Assembly: GCA_033763995.1 (NCBI GenBank)
Contig: JANRJL010000032.1
Coordinates: forward strand, 62,001-126,000
Reading direction: 5' to 3'
From: GCA-2737725 sp033763995
GTDB taxonomy: Bacteria; Pseudomonadota; Alphaproteobacteria; Rhodospirillales; Rhodospirillaceae
Length of the DNA: 64,000 nt
Part shown: positions 1 to 9,571 of the stretch, one piece after another
Numbering within the stretch: position 1 is the stretch's first letter
Layout: each line of letters starts with the position of its first letter
Position numbers and translations under genes: made by a program
The notes under the pieces: generated by a model
The model's input: only the letters and a program-made list of their open reading frames with translations
Told to the model about the DNA's origin: nothing
The model's database searches: none

Positions 1-8
1 GGTGATGG

Positions 9-488
9 TCACAGGCCCTTCACGGCCGCCAACACTTCCTCTGCGTGGCCGGGCACTTTGACCTTGCGCCATTCGGCGCGGATCACGCCCTTGGCGTCGA
101 TCAGGAAGGTCGCGCGCTCGATGCCCATGTACTTGCGCCCATACATGCTCTTTTCCACCCAGGTGCCGTAGGCCTCGCAGACCTTGCCGTCCTCGTCGGC
201 GCCCAGCGTGACCTTGAGCTTGTGCTTTTTCTTGAACTTCTGGTGGCTGGCCACCGAATCCTTCGACACGCCGATGACGACCGCCTTGGCCTTGGTGAAG
301 TTGGGCAAGCCGGCGGTGAAATCGCAGGCCTCCTTGGTGCAGCCCGAGGTGTCGTCCTTGGGGTAGAAGTACAAGATGACGTTCTTGCCCTTGAAGTCGG
401 CGAGCTTGACGGTGCTGCCGTCGTCGGCGGGCATGGAAAAAGCGGGGGCTTTGTCGCCCACGGTGGGCGCGGCAGATTTTTTAGCCAT
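9..488 (-). CDS. bcp: Thiol peroxidase, Bcp/PrxQ-type peroxiredoxin
   Basis: This 159-residue protein is the usual length for an atypical 2-Cys peroxiredoxin of the Bcp/PrxQ group, which reduces hydrogen and alkyl peroxides with thioredoxin as electron donor in the cytoplasm. The sequence shows the thioredoxin-like core ILYFYPKDDTSGCTKEACDF, with peroxidatic Cys50 in the PxxxTxxC motif (P43, T47, C50) and the resolving cysteine five residues later (C55), the PrxQ pattern. A basic Lys/Ala-rich N-terminus precedes the domain. It lies 24 bases downstream of glnE on the same strand, so it is probably the second gene of a glnE-bcp operon, an order I recall from other alphaproteobacteria. The family call is firm; the in vivo substrate is inferred. 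Confidence 0.95.
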   Translation of the reverse strand: MAKKSAAPTVGDKAPAFSMPADDGSTVKLADFKGKNVILYFYPKDDTSGCTKEACDFTAGLPNFTKAKAVVIGVSKDSVASHQKFKKKHKLKVTLGADEDGKVCEAYGTWVEKSMYGRKYMGIERATFLIDAKGVIRAEWRKVKVPGHAEEVLAAVKGL

Positions 489-512
489 AGGTTGCGTCTC
501 CGGGATGTTGCG

Positions 513-3491
513 TTAGCGGGGAATAGTGTCGCCGAACTTTATACGCGCTTTTTGCGCCGGGCGATCAATTCGTGCGGCGAAGATCTCCGACACGGCGCCG
601 GCCGTGCGCGCCATGAGCGCTTCCACGGCGGCCAAATCGCCCTGGCCCGCCACGCGCGCGAGCTTGGCCGCGAGGCCCGCCGGAAACGGCGGCTTGGCCT
701 GATCGCCGGGGATCAACAAGCGCAGCATGGACTGCAACCGCGTCCACAGTCCCAGGGCTTGGCGCAGGGTTTCGGCCTCAGCGGCGGCAAGATGCCCGGC
801 CCCCGCCAGCCGCGCGATGGCGGCGGTGAGTTCCGGCGCGTCGGCGGCGCGCAGACCGGGGTGCGCCAGCAGCAAGTATTGAACGATGAACTCCACGTCG
901 ATGAGGCCGCCCGCCATGCGCTTGATGTTCCATGGGCCGGTGGAACCTTGGGCTTGGCGCATGCGCGCGCGCATGTCGGCCACGGCGACCACCAGCGCGT
1001 CGGGATCGCGCGGCTTGCCGAGTCCGCTTTGAATCGCCGCTTCGATGTGGCCGCGCGCCGCCGCGGAGCCCAAAATCACCCGGGCGCGGGTGAGGGCCAT
1101 GTGTTCCCAGGTCCAGGCGTCCTCGGCCTGATATTTGGCGAAACCCTCCACGCTGCAAGCCAAGGCGCCCTTGTCGCCGGCGGGGCGCAGGCGCAGGTCC
1201 ACGTCGAACAGCCGGCCTTGCTGGGACAATGACGTGAGCGCGGTGACGATGCGTTGCGTGAGCCGGATGTAATAGGCCGAAGCGGGCAGCGAGCGCGGTC
1301 CATCCGCCGAGACGGCATCCTCGGGGCCGGTGTAGAGCACGACCAGGTCGAGGTCCGAGGTGGGCGTGAGTTCCCGGCTGCCGAGCTTGCCGTAGGCCAA
1401 AACCGCGATCTCGCTGTCGGGCACATGGCCGAAGGTCTGCGCGAATTCCTGCTGCACGCGCGGCACCAGGACGGTGATCACCGCCTCGGCGATGTCGGCG
1501 ATGGCGCGCCCCGCCGCGAGGGGGTCCAGCAGGCCGCGCAGCACCTGGGCGCCCACCTGAAAGCGGTGTTCGTTGGTCCAGCGCTTGCAATCGTCGATGG
1601 CGACATCAAGGTGCGGCGAGGCGCCCACGGCCTTGGTGAGTTCGCCGATCAAATCAGGCAGCGGCGCCGGCGGCTCGAAGAAGCGCGGGTCCAGCACGAA
1701 GTCCAGCAGGGCCGGATTGCGCGCCACGTCCTCGGCCAGTTGCGGCGCGTCGCCCATCAGTTCGGCGATGAAATCCAACAGCTTGGGATTGGAATAGAAT
1801 ACCGAGAGCAACTGCACGCCGGAATTGATCTGGTTCATGCAAGTATCGAACCGCAGGAACGCCGCGTCGGGTTCGGTGGTGCGGCCGAAGGCCGTGAGCA
1901 GGCGGGGCATCAATTCGGTGAGGATTTGGCGCGCGCGCAGCGACTTGGTGGCCTTGGCGCGGCCCGTGTGCCACACGCGCACGGCGCTGGAGACGGCGCC
2001 GGGGTTCTGGAACCCCAGCTTGCGCAGCGTCTCCAGCGTGTCGGGGTCGTCCTCGGTGCCGGTGAACACCAGGTTGCCTTCCACGCCGAGTGTGGGGGCA
2101 TCCTCGAACAGCGTCGCGTAGTGGCCTTCCACCGTGCGCAGCACCGCCGTGAGCGCATCGGAAAACGCTTGGGCGTTGTCATAACCCATGAAGGCCGCGA
2201 TGTGCGCGAGCCCCGCCGCGTCGGCGGGCAGTTTCTGCGTCTGCTCGTCGTTGATCATCTGCAAGCGGTGTTCGAGGCGGCGCAGGTACTCGTAGGCCCA
2301 GTGCAAATCATCGCGCACGGTTGGCGCCACCACGCCCAGATCGGTCAGCACGTCCAAGGCTCGGAGTGTCTGCGATGAGCGTGCTTCGGGTTTGCGGCCG
2401 CCCCAAATCAACTGCTGCGTTTGCGCGAAGAATTCGATCTCGCGAATGCCGCCGCGCCCGAGCTTCACGTTGTGGCCCGGCACCGTCACCGTGCCGCCGC
2501 CCTTGTGGGCGTAGATTTGCCGCTTGATGGAGTGGATGTCCTGCAGGGCGTAGAAGTCCAGCGACTTGCGCCAGATGAAGGTCTCGAGGTCCTTGAGGAA
2601 CGATGCGGCGGCCTCGCTATCACCAGCAATGAGGCGCGCCTTGATCATGGCCGCCCGTTCCCAATTCTGGCCGTAGCTTTCATAATAGATGGAGGCGGCG
2701 CTGCGCGAGACGGCGAGCGCCGTGGACCCGGGGTCGGGGCGCAGGCGCAAATCCGTGCGGAAGACGTAGCCCTCCACGGTGCGCTCTTGCATGATCTTCA
2801 CCAACTCGCGCGTCAGCTTGACGGCGAATTCCTGCGCCGAGCGCTTGCCGGTGTAGGGCAGGGACGCATCATCGAACAGCACCAGCAGATCGACGTCGGA
2901 CGAGTAATTGAGTTCGCGCCCGCCGTGCTTGCCGAGCGCGAAGACCATGTACCCGCAACCGCGCTCCGGCCGGTCGGGGTCGGGCAAATGGATCTCGCCG
3001 CGCGCGGTGGCCTCGCGCAACAAAAAGCGCACCGTCGCGATCACGCAGCCGTCGGCCAGGTCCGTCAGTGCCCCCGTGACGCGCGCCAGCGGCCATGCGC
3101 CTGCGATGTCGGCCAACCCAATCACCTGCGCCGCTTGGCCCTTGATGCGTCTGAGCCGCGCCATCAACTCCGCTTGGGTTGTCGCGCCCGGCGTCGCGAC
3201 GCCTGTCGCTTGAAGGTCGGCGGCGATGGCGGCCCAGGCCGCCTCCCAGCCGCGGTCCCAGGCGAGTTTCACCAGCTGCGGATGGCGCAGCAGCAAGCCC
3301 GAGAGATAGGGGCTATTGCCGAACACGCCGGTGATCAAATGGGCGAGATCGCTTTGGGTTTCGCTCGCCCGCATGAAGGCGGCGAGGCCTGGGTCGTCGA
3401 CGCCCTCGGCGGCTGTCCACTCGGCCCAAAGGGCCGCCGCGCGCGCGGGATCGAAGGGGCGGGGCAGGGCCGTGGTGGATTGCACAAACAC
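513..3491 (-). CDS. glnE: Bifunctional glutamine synthetase adenylyltransferase/adenylyl-removing enzyme
   Basis: GlnE adenylylates glutamine synthetase when nitrogen is plentiful and removes the AMP by phosphorolysis when it is scarce, responding to PII and glutamine. The 992-residue length matches the two-domain enzyme. Two nucleotidyltransferase domains are visible: an N-terminal deadenylylase core with GGRELNYSSDVDLLVLFD at about residues 190-207 (metal-binding D199 and D201), and a C-terminal adenylylase core with GSRELTPTSDLDLVVLY near residue 700-715. Both keep the G-S/x-D-x-D signature, so both activities should be present. The start at 3491 gives an N-terminus typical of the family. 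The gene is divergent from the AsmA-like gene across about 170 bases and leads into bcp. Confidence 0.96.
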   Translation of the reverse strand: MFVQSTTALPRPFDPARAAALWAEWTAAEGVDDPGLAAFMRASETQSDLAHLITGVFGNSPYLSGLLLRHPQLVKLAWDRGWEAAWAAIAADLQATGVATPGATTQAELMARLRRIKGQAAQVIGLADIAGAWPLARVTGALTDLADGCVIATVRFLLREATARGEIHLPDPDRPERGCGYMVFALGKHGGRELNYSSDVDLLVLFDDASLPYTGKRSAQEFAVKLTRELVKIMQERTVEGYVFRTDLRLRPDPGSTALAVSRSAASIYYESYGQNWERAAMIKARLIAGDSEAAASFLKDLETFIWRKSLDFYALQDIHSIKRQIYAHKGGGTVTVPGHNVKLGRGGIREIEFFAQTQQLIWGGRKPEARSSQTLRALDVLTDLGVVAPTVRDDLHWAYEYLRRLEHRLQMINDEQTQKLPADAAGLAHIAAFMGYDNAQAFSDALTAVLRTVEGHYATLFEDAPTLGVEGNLVFTGTEDDPDTLETLRKLGFQNPGAVSSAVRVWHTGRAKATKSLRARQILTELMPRLLTAFGRTTEPDAAFLRFDTCMNQINSGVQLLSVFYSNPKLLDFIAELMGDAPQLAEDVARNPALLDFVLDPRFFEPPAPLPDLIGELTKAVGASPHLDVAIDDCKRWTNEHRFQVGAQVLRGLLDPLAAGRAIADIAEAVITVLVPRVQQEFAQTFGHVPDSEIAVLAYGKLGSRELTPTSDLDLVVLYTGPEDAVSADGPRSLPASAYYIRLTQRIVTALTSLSQQGRLFDVDLRLRPAGDKGALACSVEGFAKYQAEDAWTWEHMALTRARVILGSAAARGHIEAAIQSGLGKPRDPDALVVAVADMRARMRQAQGSTGPWNIKRMAGGLIDVEFIVQYLLLAHPGLRAADAPELTAAIARLAGAGHLAAAEAETLRQALGLWTRLQSMLRLLIPGDQAKPPFPAGLAAKLARVAGQGDLAAVEALMARTAGAVSEIFAARIDRPAQKARIKFGDTIPR

Positions 3492-3647
3492 AAAAGAACC
3501 CTTAGTAAGACGCCGCCGGGGCCGGCCCGGGCAGCCTTGCCCGCCGGACCCCGATAAATCAAGCGCTTGCGGTCAAATCGCGGGCCCCCGAGGTTGGACG
3601 AGCGGGGCGGACGAGCGGCCCGGACGCCGCCTCGACGCCAAACACTA

Positions 3648-3653
3648 TATAAT
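3648..3653 (+). promoter_or_regulatory. Possible -10 box of the YhdP-like gene
   Basis: A perfect TATAAT sits 8 bases before the ATG at 3662 in an otherwise very GC-rich intergenic region. If used, transcription would begin at or within a few bases of the start codon, giving a leaderless or near-leaderless mRNA. No good -35 hexamer is seen at 17 bases, so support is limited to the -10. Confidence 0.4.
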
Positions 3654-3661
3654 AGAGACGA

Positions 3662-6600
3662 ATGAAAGCCCTCCTGCGCGGAACCATCATTTTGATCGAG
3701 GCGGCCCTGGTGGCCGTGGTCTTGATCGGCGCGGCGGTGTTCATTCAGTTGGCGCGCGGGCCGCTCACGCTCGACCCCCTGGTGCCCTACGTCGAGACGG
3801 CGCTGGGCCAACTGGCGCCCGACTATTCCTTCCGCATCGCCGCCGCCGAATTGTCGTGGCAAGGCCGCACCCGCCGCCCCGACCTGACCGTCAAGAACGT
3901 CCAGGTGCGCACGGCGGCCGGCGAAGTGATCGCCGCCTTCGCCGCCATGGACGTGAGCCTCGACATTCCCCGACTGCTGCGCGGCCAGATGGTGGTCGAG
4001 CACCTCGGCATCACCAGCCCCGTCGTGCGCGTGGTGCGCCGCATGGACGGCAGTATTCGTCTTGGGCTCGAGGCGAGCGTCGGCGCGTTGAGTCAGGCCG
4101 TGCCGTCGTCCGAACCGAGCGTTGGCGGCGAGGATCGCGCGGCGGCCCTGGCGGCGTTGCTGGTCGGCGCCTTGCGCGCGCCGACGACCGACATCGCCGC
4201 GGGCGACATGCGCCCCTCGCTCGAAAGCGTGGACATTACCGGGTCCACGGTCGTGCTGGTGGACGAGCCCAGCGCCCAGCAATGGATCGCGCCCGACGCG
4301 AGTTTGCGCTTGCTCGGCCAAAGCGAAACCATGGAGATCGCCGCCACCCTGCCCATCGTCGGCAGCGGCGCGACGCTCACGGTCGACGTCGCCGGACGCT
4401 ACACCTACGCGGCGGGACTGTTGTCCTTGACGGCGTCCTTCGACGGCGTGCGGCCCGCCGCCTTCGCCGGGCTCGGCGAGGCTTTGGCGCCCATGCGGGC
4501 CATCGACGCGCCCCTGAAGGGCAGCGTCGAGGTCAATCTGATTCCCGACAATCTGCGCTCGCAAGTGGCCTGGGGACGGCTCGACCTGACCATCGGCGCG
4601 GGCGCGCTGGCTTTGCCGCCCGAGTGGGGCGGCACGGTGGCGGTGTTGGGCGGCGAACTCAAGGCGGCCATGAGCGGCGGGTTGGATCAGATCGCGGTTG
4701 AGAACGTCTCCGTGCGCATCGCGCGCGAGGGCCCCGGCGAGCCGGTCCCGACGATTTCCGCCGCCGCGCGCGCCGTCAACCTGCGCAGCGCGCCCGACAT
4801 CGACATTCAAGCGCGCATCGACGCTTTGTCCGTCCAGGCGTTGAAAGAACTGTGGCCCGACGCGGTGGCGCCCAACACCAAGTCATGGATCGTGCGGAAT
4901 TTGTTCGAGGGCACGCTCAGCAACGTCACCGCGTCCATCGGCCTAGCCGGGCAAGCGGCGTTCGCGGCGCGGCCCGAGTCATTGGCCCTGCGCGCGGACC
5001 TGAGCGGCTTCGACGTCAACTACATCGCCGGCATGCCGCAGGTGGAAAACACCAAGGGTGTGATCAACGTCGGCCTCGACGAGGTCACCATCGCGGTCTC
5101 CGACGGCCTCGTGCCCGATGCGGTGTCCCGGCAGGGCCTGCGAGTCGGCCCCGCCCTGCTGCGCATGACGGGCTTGCGCACCGATCGGCAAATGGCCGAC
5201 TTCGACATCAAGGTGAAGGGCGACTTGGGCGAGGCCTTGCGCCTGATCGATCATGAACCTCTGAAGTACGCCCGGGCCATGGAGGTCGACCCCACGCGCG
5301 CGTCGGGAGCCACGGATGTGGACTTGTCGCTCGACTTCCCGCTGATCAGCGATTTGTCCCTGGACGAGGTCAAGATCGGCGTGAAAGCGCAAGTGGCCGA
5401 CGCGCGCATCGAGGACGTCGTGTTCGGCATGCCGCTGAGCGAAGGCGCCTTGGCCTTGACCGTCGAGAACGACGGTCTCGCCGTGACCGGCACGGCGAAA
5501 ATCGGCGCCATCCGCGCGGGCCTGACGTGGACCCAAGATTTCACCGGCGCGGAACTGCGCAGCGAATACGCGCTCGACGCCATCATCGAGAACAGCGACC
5601 GTGCGGCGATCCAATTGGGCTTCGCGCCCTTCATTCCGCCCAACATCGACGGGCCCATTCGGGCCGAAGTCGTTTATCGGTCGATGCGCGACGGCACCTC
5701 CACGCTGACGGCCGAGGGCGACTTGACGCAAGCCGACATGCGCATCGCCGAACTGGGTTGGTCCAAACCCGCCGGGACTCAAGGGCGATTTGAAGCCACC
5801 GTGGCCCTGGCGCAAGGCCGGCTGACGGCGGTTCCGGCTTTCAGCGTGACGGCCGCCGACGGCTTCGCGGTGGAGGGTGCCGCGACCTTCGGTGATGCCG
5901 CCGTGCTGCAGTCGCTTGAGCTTTCGCGCGCCCAGGCCGGCAAGACGGATCTGGCCGCGAAGGTCACCCGCCGCGAGCAAGGCGGGTTCGCCGTCGACGC
6001 CACGGGCAAGTTTTTCGATGCGTCGTATTACTGGAAAGAGCTGGGCAAGGACGAATCGCGCGACCAAGACGAAACCGAGACCCAGCCCGAGCGGGATCAA
6101 ACGCCCATCGTGCTCACCGCCGCCGTCGATGAGATGAAATTGTCCAGGGGCGGCGTGTTCAAGAACGTGGCGCTGTCCTTTGAACGCGACACGCGGGCCA
6201 TCCGCAAAGTCGATCTGACCAGCACGCTCGACACCGGCGCGCCGTTCACGCTGAAACTCGAGTCACAAGGCGCCGAACGCGCGTTCACGGGCGCCAGTTC
6301 CGACGGCGGCGCGGTGCTGCGCACCATCGGCCTGTTCGACGACATCGTCGGCGGCAAGCTGACGCTCGACGGCAAGCTCACGCCGGCGGGTGTGGTGGAG
6401 GGCCAAGCCGAAATCAGCGAATTCCAACTGGTGGATGCGCCCTTGCTGGCGCGGCTGCTCTCGGTCGCGGCGTTGACGGGCATTGTCGACGAGTTGCGCG
6501 GTGAAGGCATTTCATTCCGCACCTTGCGGGTGCCGTTCGGCTACGCAAGCTCCACCCTGCGCATCTCCGATGCCGAGATGTTCGGCAGTTCCTTGGGCCT

Positions 6601-6913
6601 CACCGCCCAGGGCAGCTACCGTTTCACCGATTCCGTGATCGACATGAACGGCACGTTGATTCCGGCCTACGCGCTCAACGCCGCGCTCAACAGCATTCCC
6701 ATCGTCGGCACGTTGCTGACGGGCACCGAGAAGGGCGGGGGCATTTTCGCGGCGACGTTCAACTGGCAGGGGGCCGCCGCGACCGCGCAGCCCACCGTCA
6801 ATCCGCTGGCGGTGCTGGCGCCGGGCATCTTGCGGCGGATTTTCTCGATTTTTGGGTCCAGCGCGCCCGAGGCGGCTCAGGCCGCACCTTCAGGCCAAAC
6901 GCAACAGCGTTGA
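3662..6913 (+). CDS. YhdP/AsmA-like envelope protein (DUF3971 and AsmA C-terminal regions)
   Basis: This 1083-residue protein begins with a single N-terminal membrane anchor (about residues 5-32) followed by a very long repetitive beta-rich region, the layout of the AsmA/YhdP/TamB group. These proteins bridge inner and outer membranes and are thought to help move phospholipids to the outer membrane. The text after the anchor (LAPDYSFRIAAAELSW, then VKNVQVRTAAGEVIA) and the C-terminal stretch FRTLRVPFGYASSTLRISD followed by GLTAQGSYRF match what I recall of YhdP-type proteins from alphaproteobacteria. It is shorter than E. coli YhdP (about 1270 residues). It is divergent from glnE and ends just before a palindromic repeat and the convergent tyrS. 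Lipid transport is a family-level inference. Confidence 0.85.
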   Translation: MKALLRGTIILIEAALVAVVLIGAAVFIQLARGPLTLDPLVPYVETALGQLAPDYSFRIAAAELSWQGRTRRPDLTVKNVQVRTAAGEVIAAFAAMDVSLDIPRLLRGQMVVEHLGITSPVVRVVRRMDGSIRLGLEASVGALSQAVPSSEPSVGGEDRAAALAALLVGALRAPTTDIAAGDMRPSLESVDITGSTVVLVDEPSAQQWIAPDASLRLLGQSETMEIAATLPIVGSGATLTVDVAGRYTYAAGLLSLTASFDGVRPAAFAGLGEALAPMRAIDAPLKGSVEVNLIPDNLRSQVAWGRLDLTIGAGALALPPEWGGTVAVLGGELKAAMSGGLDQIAVENVSVRIAREGPGEPVPTISAAARAVNLRSAPDIDIQARIDALSVQALKELWPDAVAPNTKSWIVRNLFEGTLSNVTASIGLAGQAAFAARPESLALRADLSGFDVNYIAGMPQVENTKGVINVGLDEVTIAVSDGLVPDAVSRQGLRVGPALLRMTGLRTDRQMADFDIKVKGDLGEALRLIDHEPLKYARAMEVDPTRASGATDVDLSLDFPLISDLSLDEVKIGVKAQVADARIEDVVFGMPLSEGALALTVENDGLAVTGTAKIGAIRAGLTWTQDFTGAELRSEYALDAIIENSDRAAIQLGFAPFIPPNIDGPIRAEVVYRSMRDGTSTLTAEGDLTQADMRIAELGWSKPAGTQGRFEATVALAQGRLTAVPAFSVTAADGFAVEGAATFGDAAVLQSLELSRAQAGKTDLAAKVTRREQGGFAVDATGKFFDASYYWKELGKDESRDQDETETQPERDQTPIVLTAAVDEMKLSRGGVFKNVALSFERDTRAIRKVDLTSTLDTGAPFTLKLESQGAERAFTGASSDGGAVLRTIGLFDDIVGGKLTLDGKLTPAGVVEGQAEISEFQLVDAPLLARLLSVAALTGIVDELRGEGISFRTLRVPFGYASSTLRISDAEMFGSSLGLTAQGSYRFTDSVIDMNGTLIPAYALNAALNSIPIVGTLLTGTEKGGGIFAATFNWQGAAATAQPTVNPLAVLAPGILRRIFSIFGSSAPEAAQAAPSGQTQQR

Positions 6914-6918
6914 CGTTA

Positions 6919-7043
6919 CCCCTCACCGCCTCGCGCGGCGCGCTCGGCACCCTCTCCCACAAGGGGAGAGGGTTTACATGGAGCGCTCCAATTTAACCTC
7001 TCCCCGATGTGGGAGAGGTCGCGACGAAGTCGCGGGTGAGGGG
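6919..7043. repeat. Palindromic intergenic repeat, CCCCTCACC family (copy 1)
   Basis: A 125-bp inverted structure with outer arms CCCCTCACCG and CGGGTGAGGGG and two inner hairpins built on CCTCTCCC/GGGAGAGG. It fills the space between the convergent YhdP-like and tyrS genes and ends exactly where the tyrS stop codon begins. It could act as a bidirectional terminator. Related copies lie near 28.2 kb and 49.76 kb. Confidence 0.85.
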
Positions 7044-8363
7044 TTACTTAATGGCTTTCCACTTAATGATTCCATGACGCTTTTTGCCCATGGATATCTT
7101 TAATTCGCCTTCCATAGCATTCTCACGTATAAATTGGTAATTCTCGTCCGTGACTTTTTCATTTTCAATGCGCACGGCGCCCGACGCAATATGGCGCCTC
7201 ACTTCACCCTTGCTGGCAGCGAATCCTAATTGAATAAGCGGATCAAGTAGATTCAAGAATACTGTAATGCGCGGTGTAATTAGAGGGCTCCCGCCAATAG
7301 AAGCATTAAGTTTACCCATCACACTCGTGGTTGCTGCAGCAGTAACAGTCGGCAAAGCGTCGCCCGCCGCGCCTTCCTCGAAAGTCTTGCGCGCCGTCTC
7401 GGCGGCGGCCTCGGCGGCCTCGCGTCCGTGCAGCAAGGCCGTGGCCTCGAAGGCGAGCTTCTTCTTGCCCTCGTTGATCTCGGCGCCCTGCAGCGCCTCG
7501 TAGCGCGCGATTTCGTCCAGCGGCAAATCGGTGAACAGCTTCATGAAGCGGCCGACGTCGCCGTCCTCGGTGTTGCGCCAGAATTGGTAGTAGTCGTAGG
7601 GCGCCAAACGATGCGCGCCCAGCCACACCGCGCCCGAGACGGACTTGCCCATCTTCTGGCCGGAGGACGTCATGATGAGCGGTGTCGTGAAGCCGAACAA
7701 CTCCGCGCCAGCGATGCGCCGGCCCAGATCGACGCCCTGGACGATGTTGCCCCATTGATCCGAGCCGCCCAACTGCAGCGTGCAGCCGTGACGGCGGTAG
7801 AGTTCGACGAAGTCGTAGCCCTGCAGGATCATGTAGTTGAACTCGAGGAACGTGAGCGGCTGCTCGCGATCGAGGCGCAACTTGACGCTGTCCATCGTCA
7901 ACATTTTGTTGACGGTGAAGTGCCGGCCGATGTCGCGCAGGAACGGAATGTATTCCAGCTTGTCGAGCCATTCGGCGTTGTTCGCCAGGATGGCGTCGGT
8001 CTTGCCGGTGCCGCCGAACGTCAAAAAACGGTCGAACGTCTCTTGAATTTTGGCGATGTTGGAGTCGATAGCGGCGTTGTCGAGCAACGCGCGCGTTTCG
8101 TCGCGGCCCGAGGGGTCGCCGATCTTGGTCGTGCCTCCGCCCATGAGCGCGATGGGCCGGTGCCCGGCCTGCTGCAGGCGGCGCAGCATCATGATCTGCA
8201 CCAGGTGGCCGATGTGCAGACTGTCGGCCGTGGCGTCGAAGCCGATGTAGCCGGTCACGATCACGCTGGCGGCTTTTTCGTCCAGGCCCGCGAGGTCGGT
8301 GCACTGGTGCAGGTAGCCGCGCGACGTCAGGGTGTGGATCAGGTCGGACTTGGTAGTGGCCAT
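7044..8363 (-). CDS. tyrS: Tyrosine--tRNA ligase
   Basis: Class I aminoacyl-tRNA synthetase charging tRNA-Tyr, 439 residues from the ATG at 8363 (MATTKSDLIHTL). The open frame extends 33 codons further upstream, but those residues look non-coding and overlap the divergent anmK promoter region. Visible are HIGH (residues 50-53), the tyrosine-binding DQWGN segment around 202-206, KMGKS (237-241, the KMSKS equivalent) and a C-terminal S4 RNA-binding domain from about residue 370. Divergence from anmK is an arrangement I recall elsewhere. Residues from about 338 onward are encoded by DNA far richer in A and T than the rest of the gene, suggesting a recombined 3' end; the reading frame and S4 domain remain intact. 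Confidence 0.96.
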   Translation of the reverse strand: MATTKSDLIHTLTSRGYLHQCTDLAGLDEKAASVIVTGYIGFDATADSLHIGHLVQIMMLRRLQQAGHRPIALMGGGTTKIGDPSGRDETRALLDNAAIDSNIAKIQETFDRFLTFGGTGKTDAILANNAEWLDKLEYIPFLRDIGRHFTVNKMLTMDSVKLRLDREQPLTFLEFNYMILQGYDFVELYRRHGCTLQLGGSDQWGNIVQGVDLGRRIAGAELFGFTTPLIMTSSGQKMGKSVSGAVWLGAHRLAPYDYYQFWRNTEDGDVGRFMKLFTDLPLDEIARYEALQGAEINEGKKKLAFEATALLHGREAAEAAAETARKTFEEGAAGDALPTVTAAATTSVMGKLNASIGGSPLITPRITVFLNLLDPLIQLGFAASKGEVRRHIASGAVRIENEKVTDENYQFIRENAMEGELKISMGKKRHGIIKWKAIK

Positions 8364-8473
8364 GGCGGTGATCTTATCGGCTTGTCTTGGTGTGTCGTGT
8401 TCGCTTAACAAGACAAAGCACGACAGGGCGCGGTGCTTAGCACGGGGGGCGGCCTGCGACAACGGACGGAGAC

Positions 8474-9571
8474 ATGGGGCGAAATCTCAAGGAATCCGGC
8501 CCGCTCAAGGTCATCGGCCTGATGAGCGGCACGTCCATGGACGGCATCGACGCCGCCTGGCTGGAGACCGACGGCGAGGCCGTGGCCGCCTTCGGCCCCG
8601 CCGTGGCCAAGGCCTATAGCCCCGATTTCCGCACGCGCCTGCACCGGTTCATCGCCGCCGCGCCCGAGCGCCATCATCCCGCGGCGGCGCGGCTTGAAGC
8701 GGAACTGACCGACCTGCACGCGGCCGCCGTTCACGAACTCGTGGAAAAAGCCGGCGCCTTGCCCGACCTGATCGGTTTTCACGGCCAGACGATTTGGCAC
8801 CGCCCGCAACGGCGCGCCACCTGGCAGATGGGCGACGGCGCCAGGCTGGCCAAGGCGATGAACGTGCCGGTCGTGTTCGACTTCCGCGCCAACGATGTCG
8901 CCAGAGGCGGCCAGGGCGCGCCGCTGGCCCCCGTGTTTCACGCGGCTTTGGCGCGGGCGCTGCCCAAGCCCGTGGCGGTCATCAACATCGGCGGTGTGGG
9001 CAACATCACCTGGATCGGCGAGGGCGACGACTTGCTCGCCTTCGACACGGGGCCCGGCAACGGACTGCTCGACGATTGGATGCTCAAGCACATGAACGTG
9101 CCCATCGACCGCGACGGCAGGATGGCCCTGAGCGGGCGGGTCGACGCCGAGCGTCTAGCGCGCATGCTGAGCAACAAGTACCTCGCGCAACGTCCGCCCA
9201 AGTCCTTGGACCGTTTCGATTTCACCGCCGATTCCATCAAGGGCCTCAGCGTCGCCGACGGCGCGGCCACGCTGGTGGACCTGACCGTGGCCTGCATTGC
9301 CCAGGCGCTGGCCCATTGCCCCGCAAAGCCCAAACGCCTCTTGGTCACGGGCGGCGGGCGGCACAACCCGGCCATGATGGCGCGCCTGGCCGCGCTGACC
9401 GAATTGCCGGTGGACCCCGTCGAGCGCGAAGGCTGGCAGGGCGACATGCTCGAGGCCCAGGCCTTTGCCTACATGGCCGCGCGCAGCGTGCGAAACTTGC
9501 CGCTGAGTTTTCCCACCACCACGGGCGTGCCCGCGCCGATGGTGGGCGGAAAATTGGTTCAGTCTAATTGA
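8474..9571 (+). CDS. anmK: Anhydro-N-acetylmuramic acid kinase
   Basis: AnmK phosphorylates and opens 1,6-anhydro-MurNAc recovered from cell-wall turnover, giving MurNAc-6-phosphate. The 365-residue protein has the family's N-terminal phosphate-binding signature GLMSGTSMDGID (about residues 15-26), the GFHGQTIWH segment, FDFRANDVARGGQGAPLAP, and the later INIGGVGNITW and DTGPGN motifs of the ASKHA fold. The first 10 or so residues are an extension; an internal start nearer KVIGLMSG is less likely because no ATG is available there. It is divergent from tyrS with about 110 bases between starts, and its 3' end overlaps the last 8 bases of the convergent HTH antitoxin gene. Confidence 0.96.
   Translation: MGRNLKESGPLKVIGLMSGTSMDGIDAAWLETDGEAVAAFGPAVAKAYSPDFRTRLHRFIAAAPERHHPAAARLEAELTDLHAAAVHELVEKAGALPDLIGFHGQTIWHRPQRRATWQMGDGARLAKAMNVPVVFDFRANDVARGGQGAPLAPVFHAALARALPKPVAVINIGGVGNITWIGEGDDLLAFDTGPGNGLLDDWMLKHMNVPIDRDGRMALSGRVDAERLARMLSNKYLAQRPPKSLDRFDFTADSIKGLSVADGAATLVDLTVACIAQALAHCPAKPKRLLVTGGGRHNPAMMARLAALTELPVDPVEREGWQGDMLEAQAFAYMAARSVRNLPLSFPTTTGVPAPMVGGKLVQSN

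Noticed and set aside
45..1232. A 395-codon plus-strand frame over bcp and glnE
   Set aside because: Antisense shadow; the opposite strand carries two genes with clear catalytic motifs.
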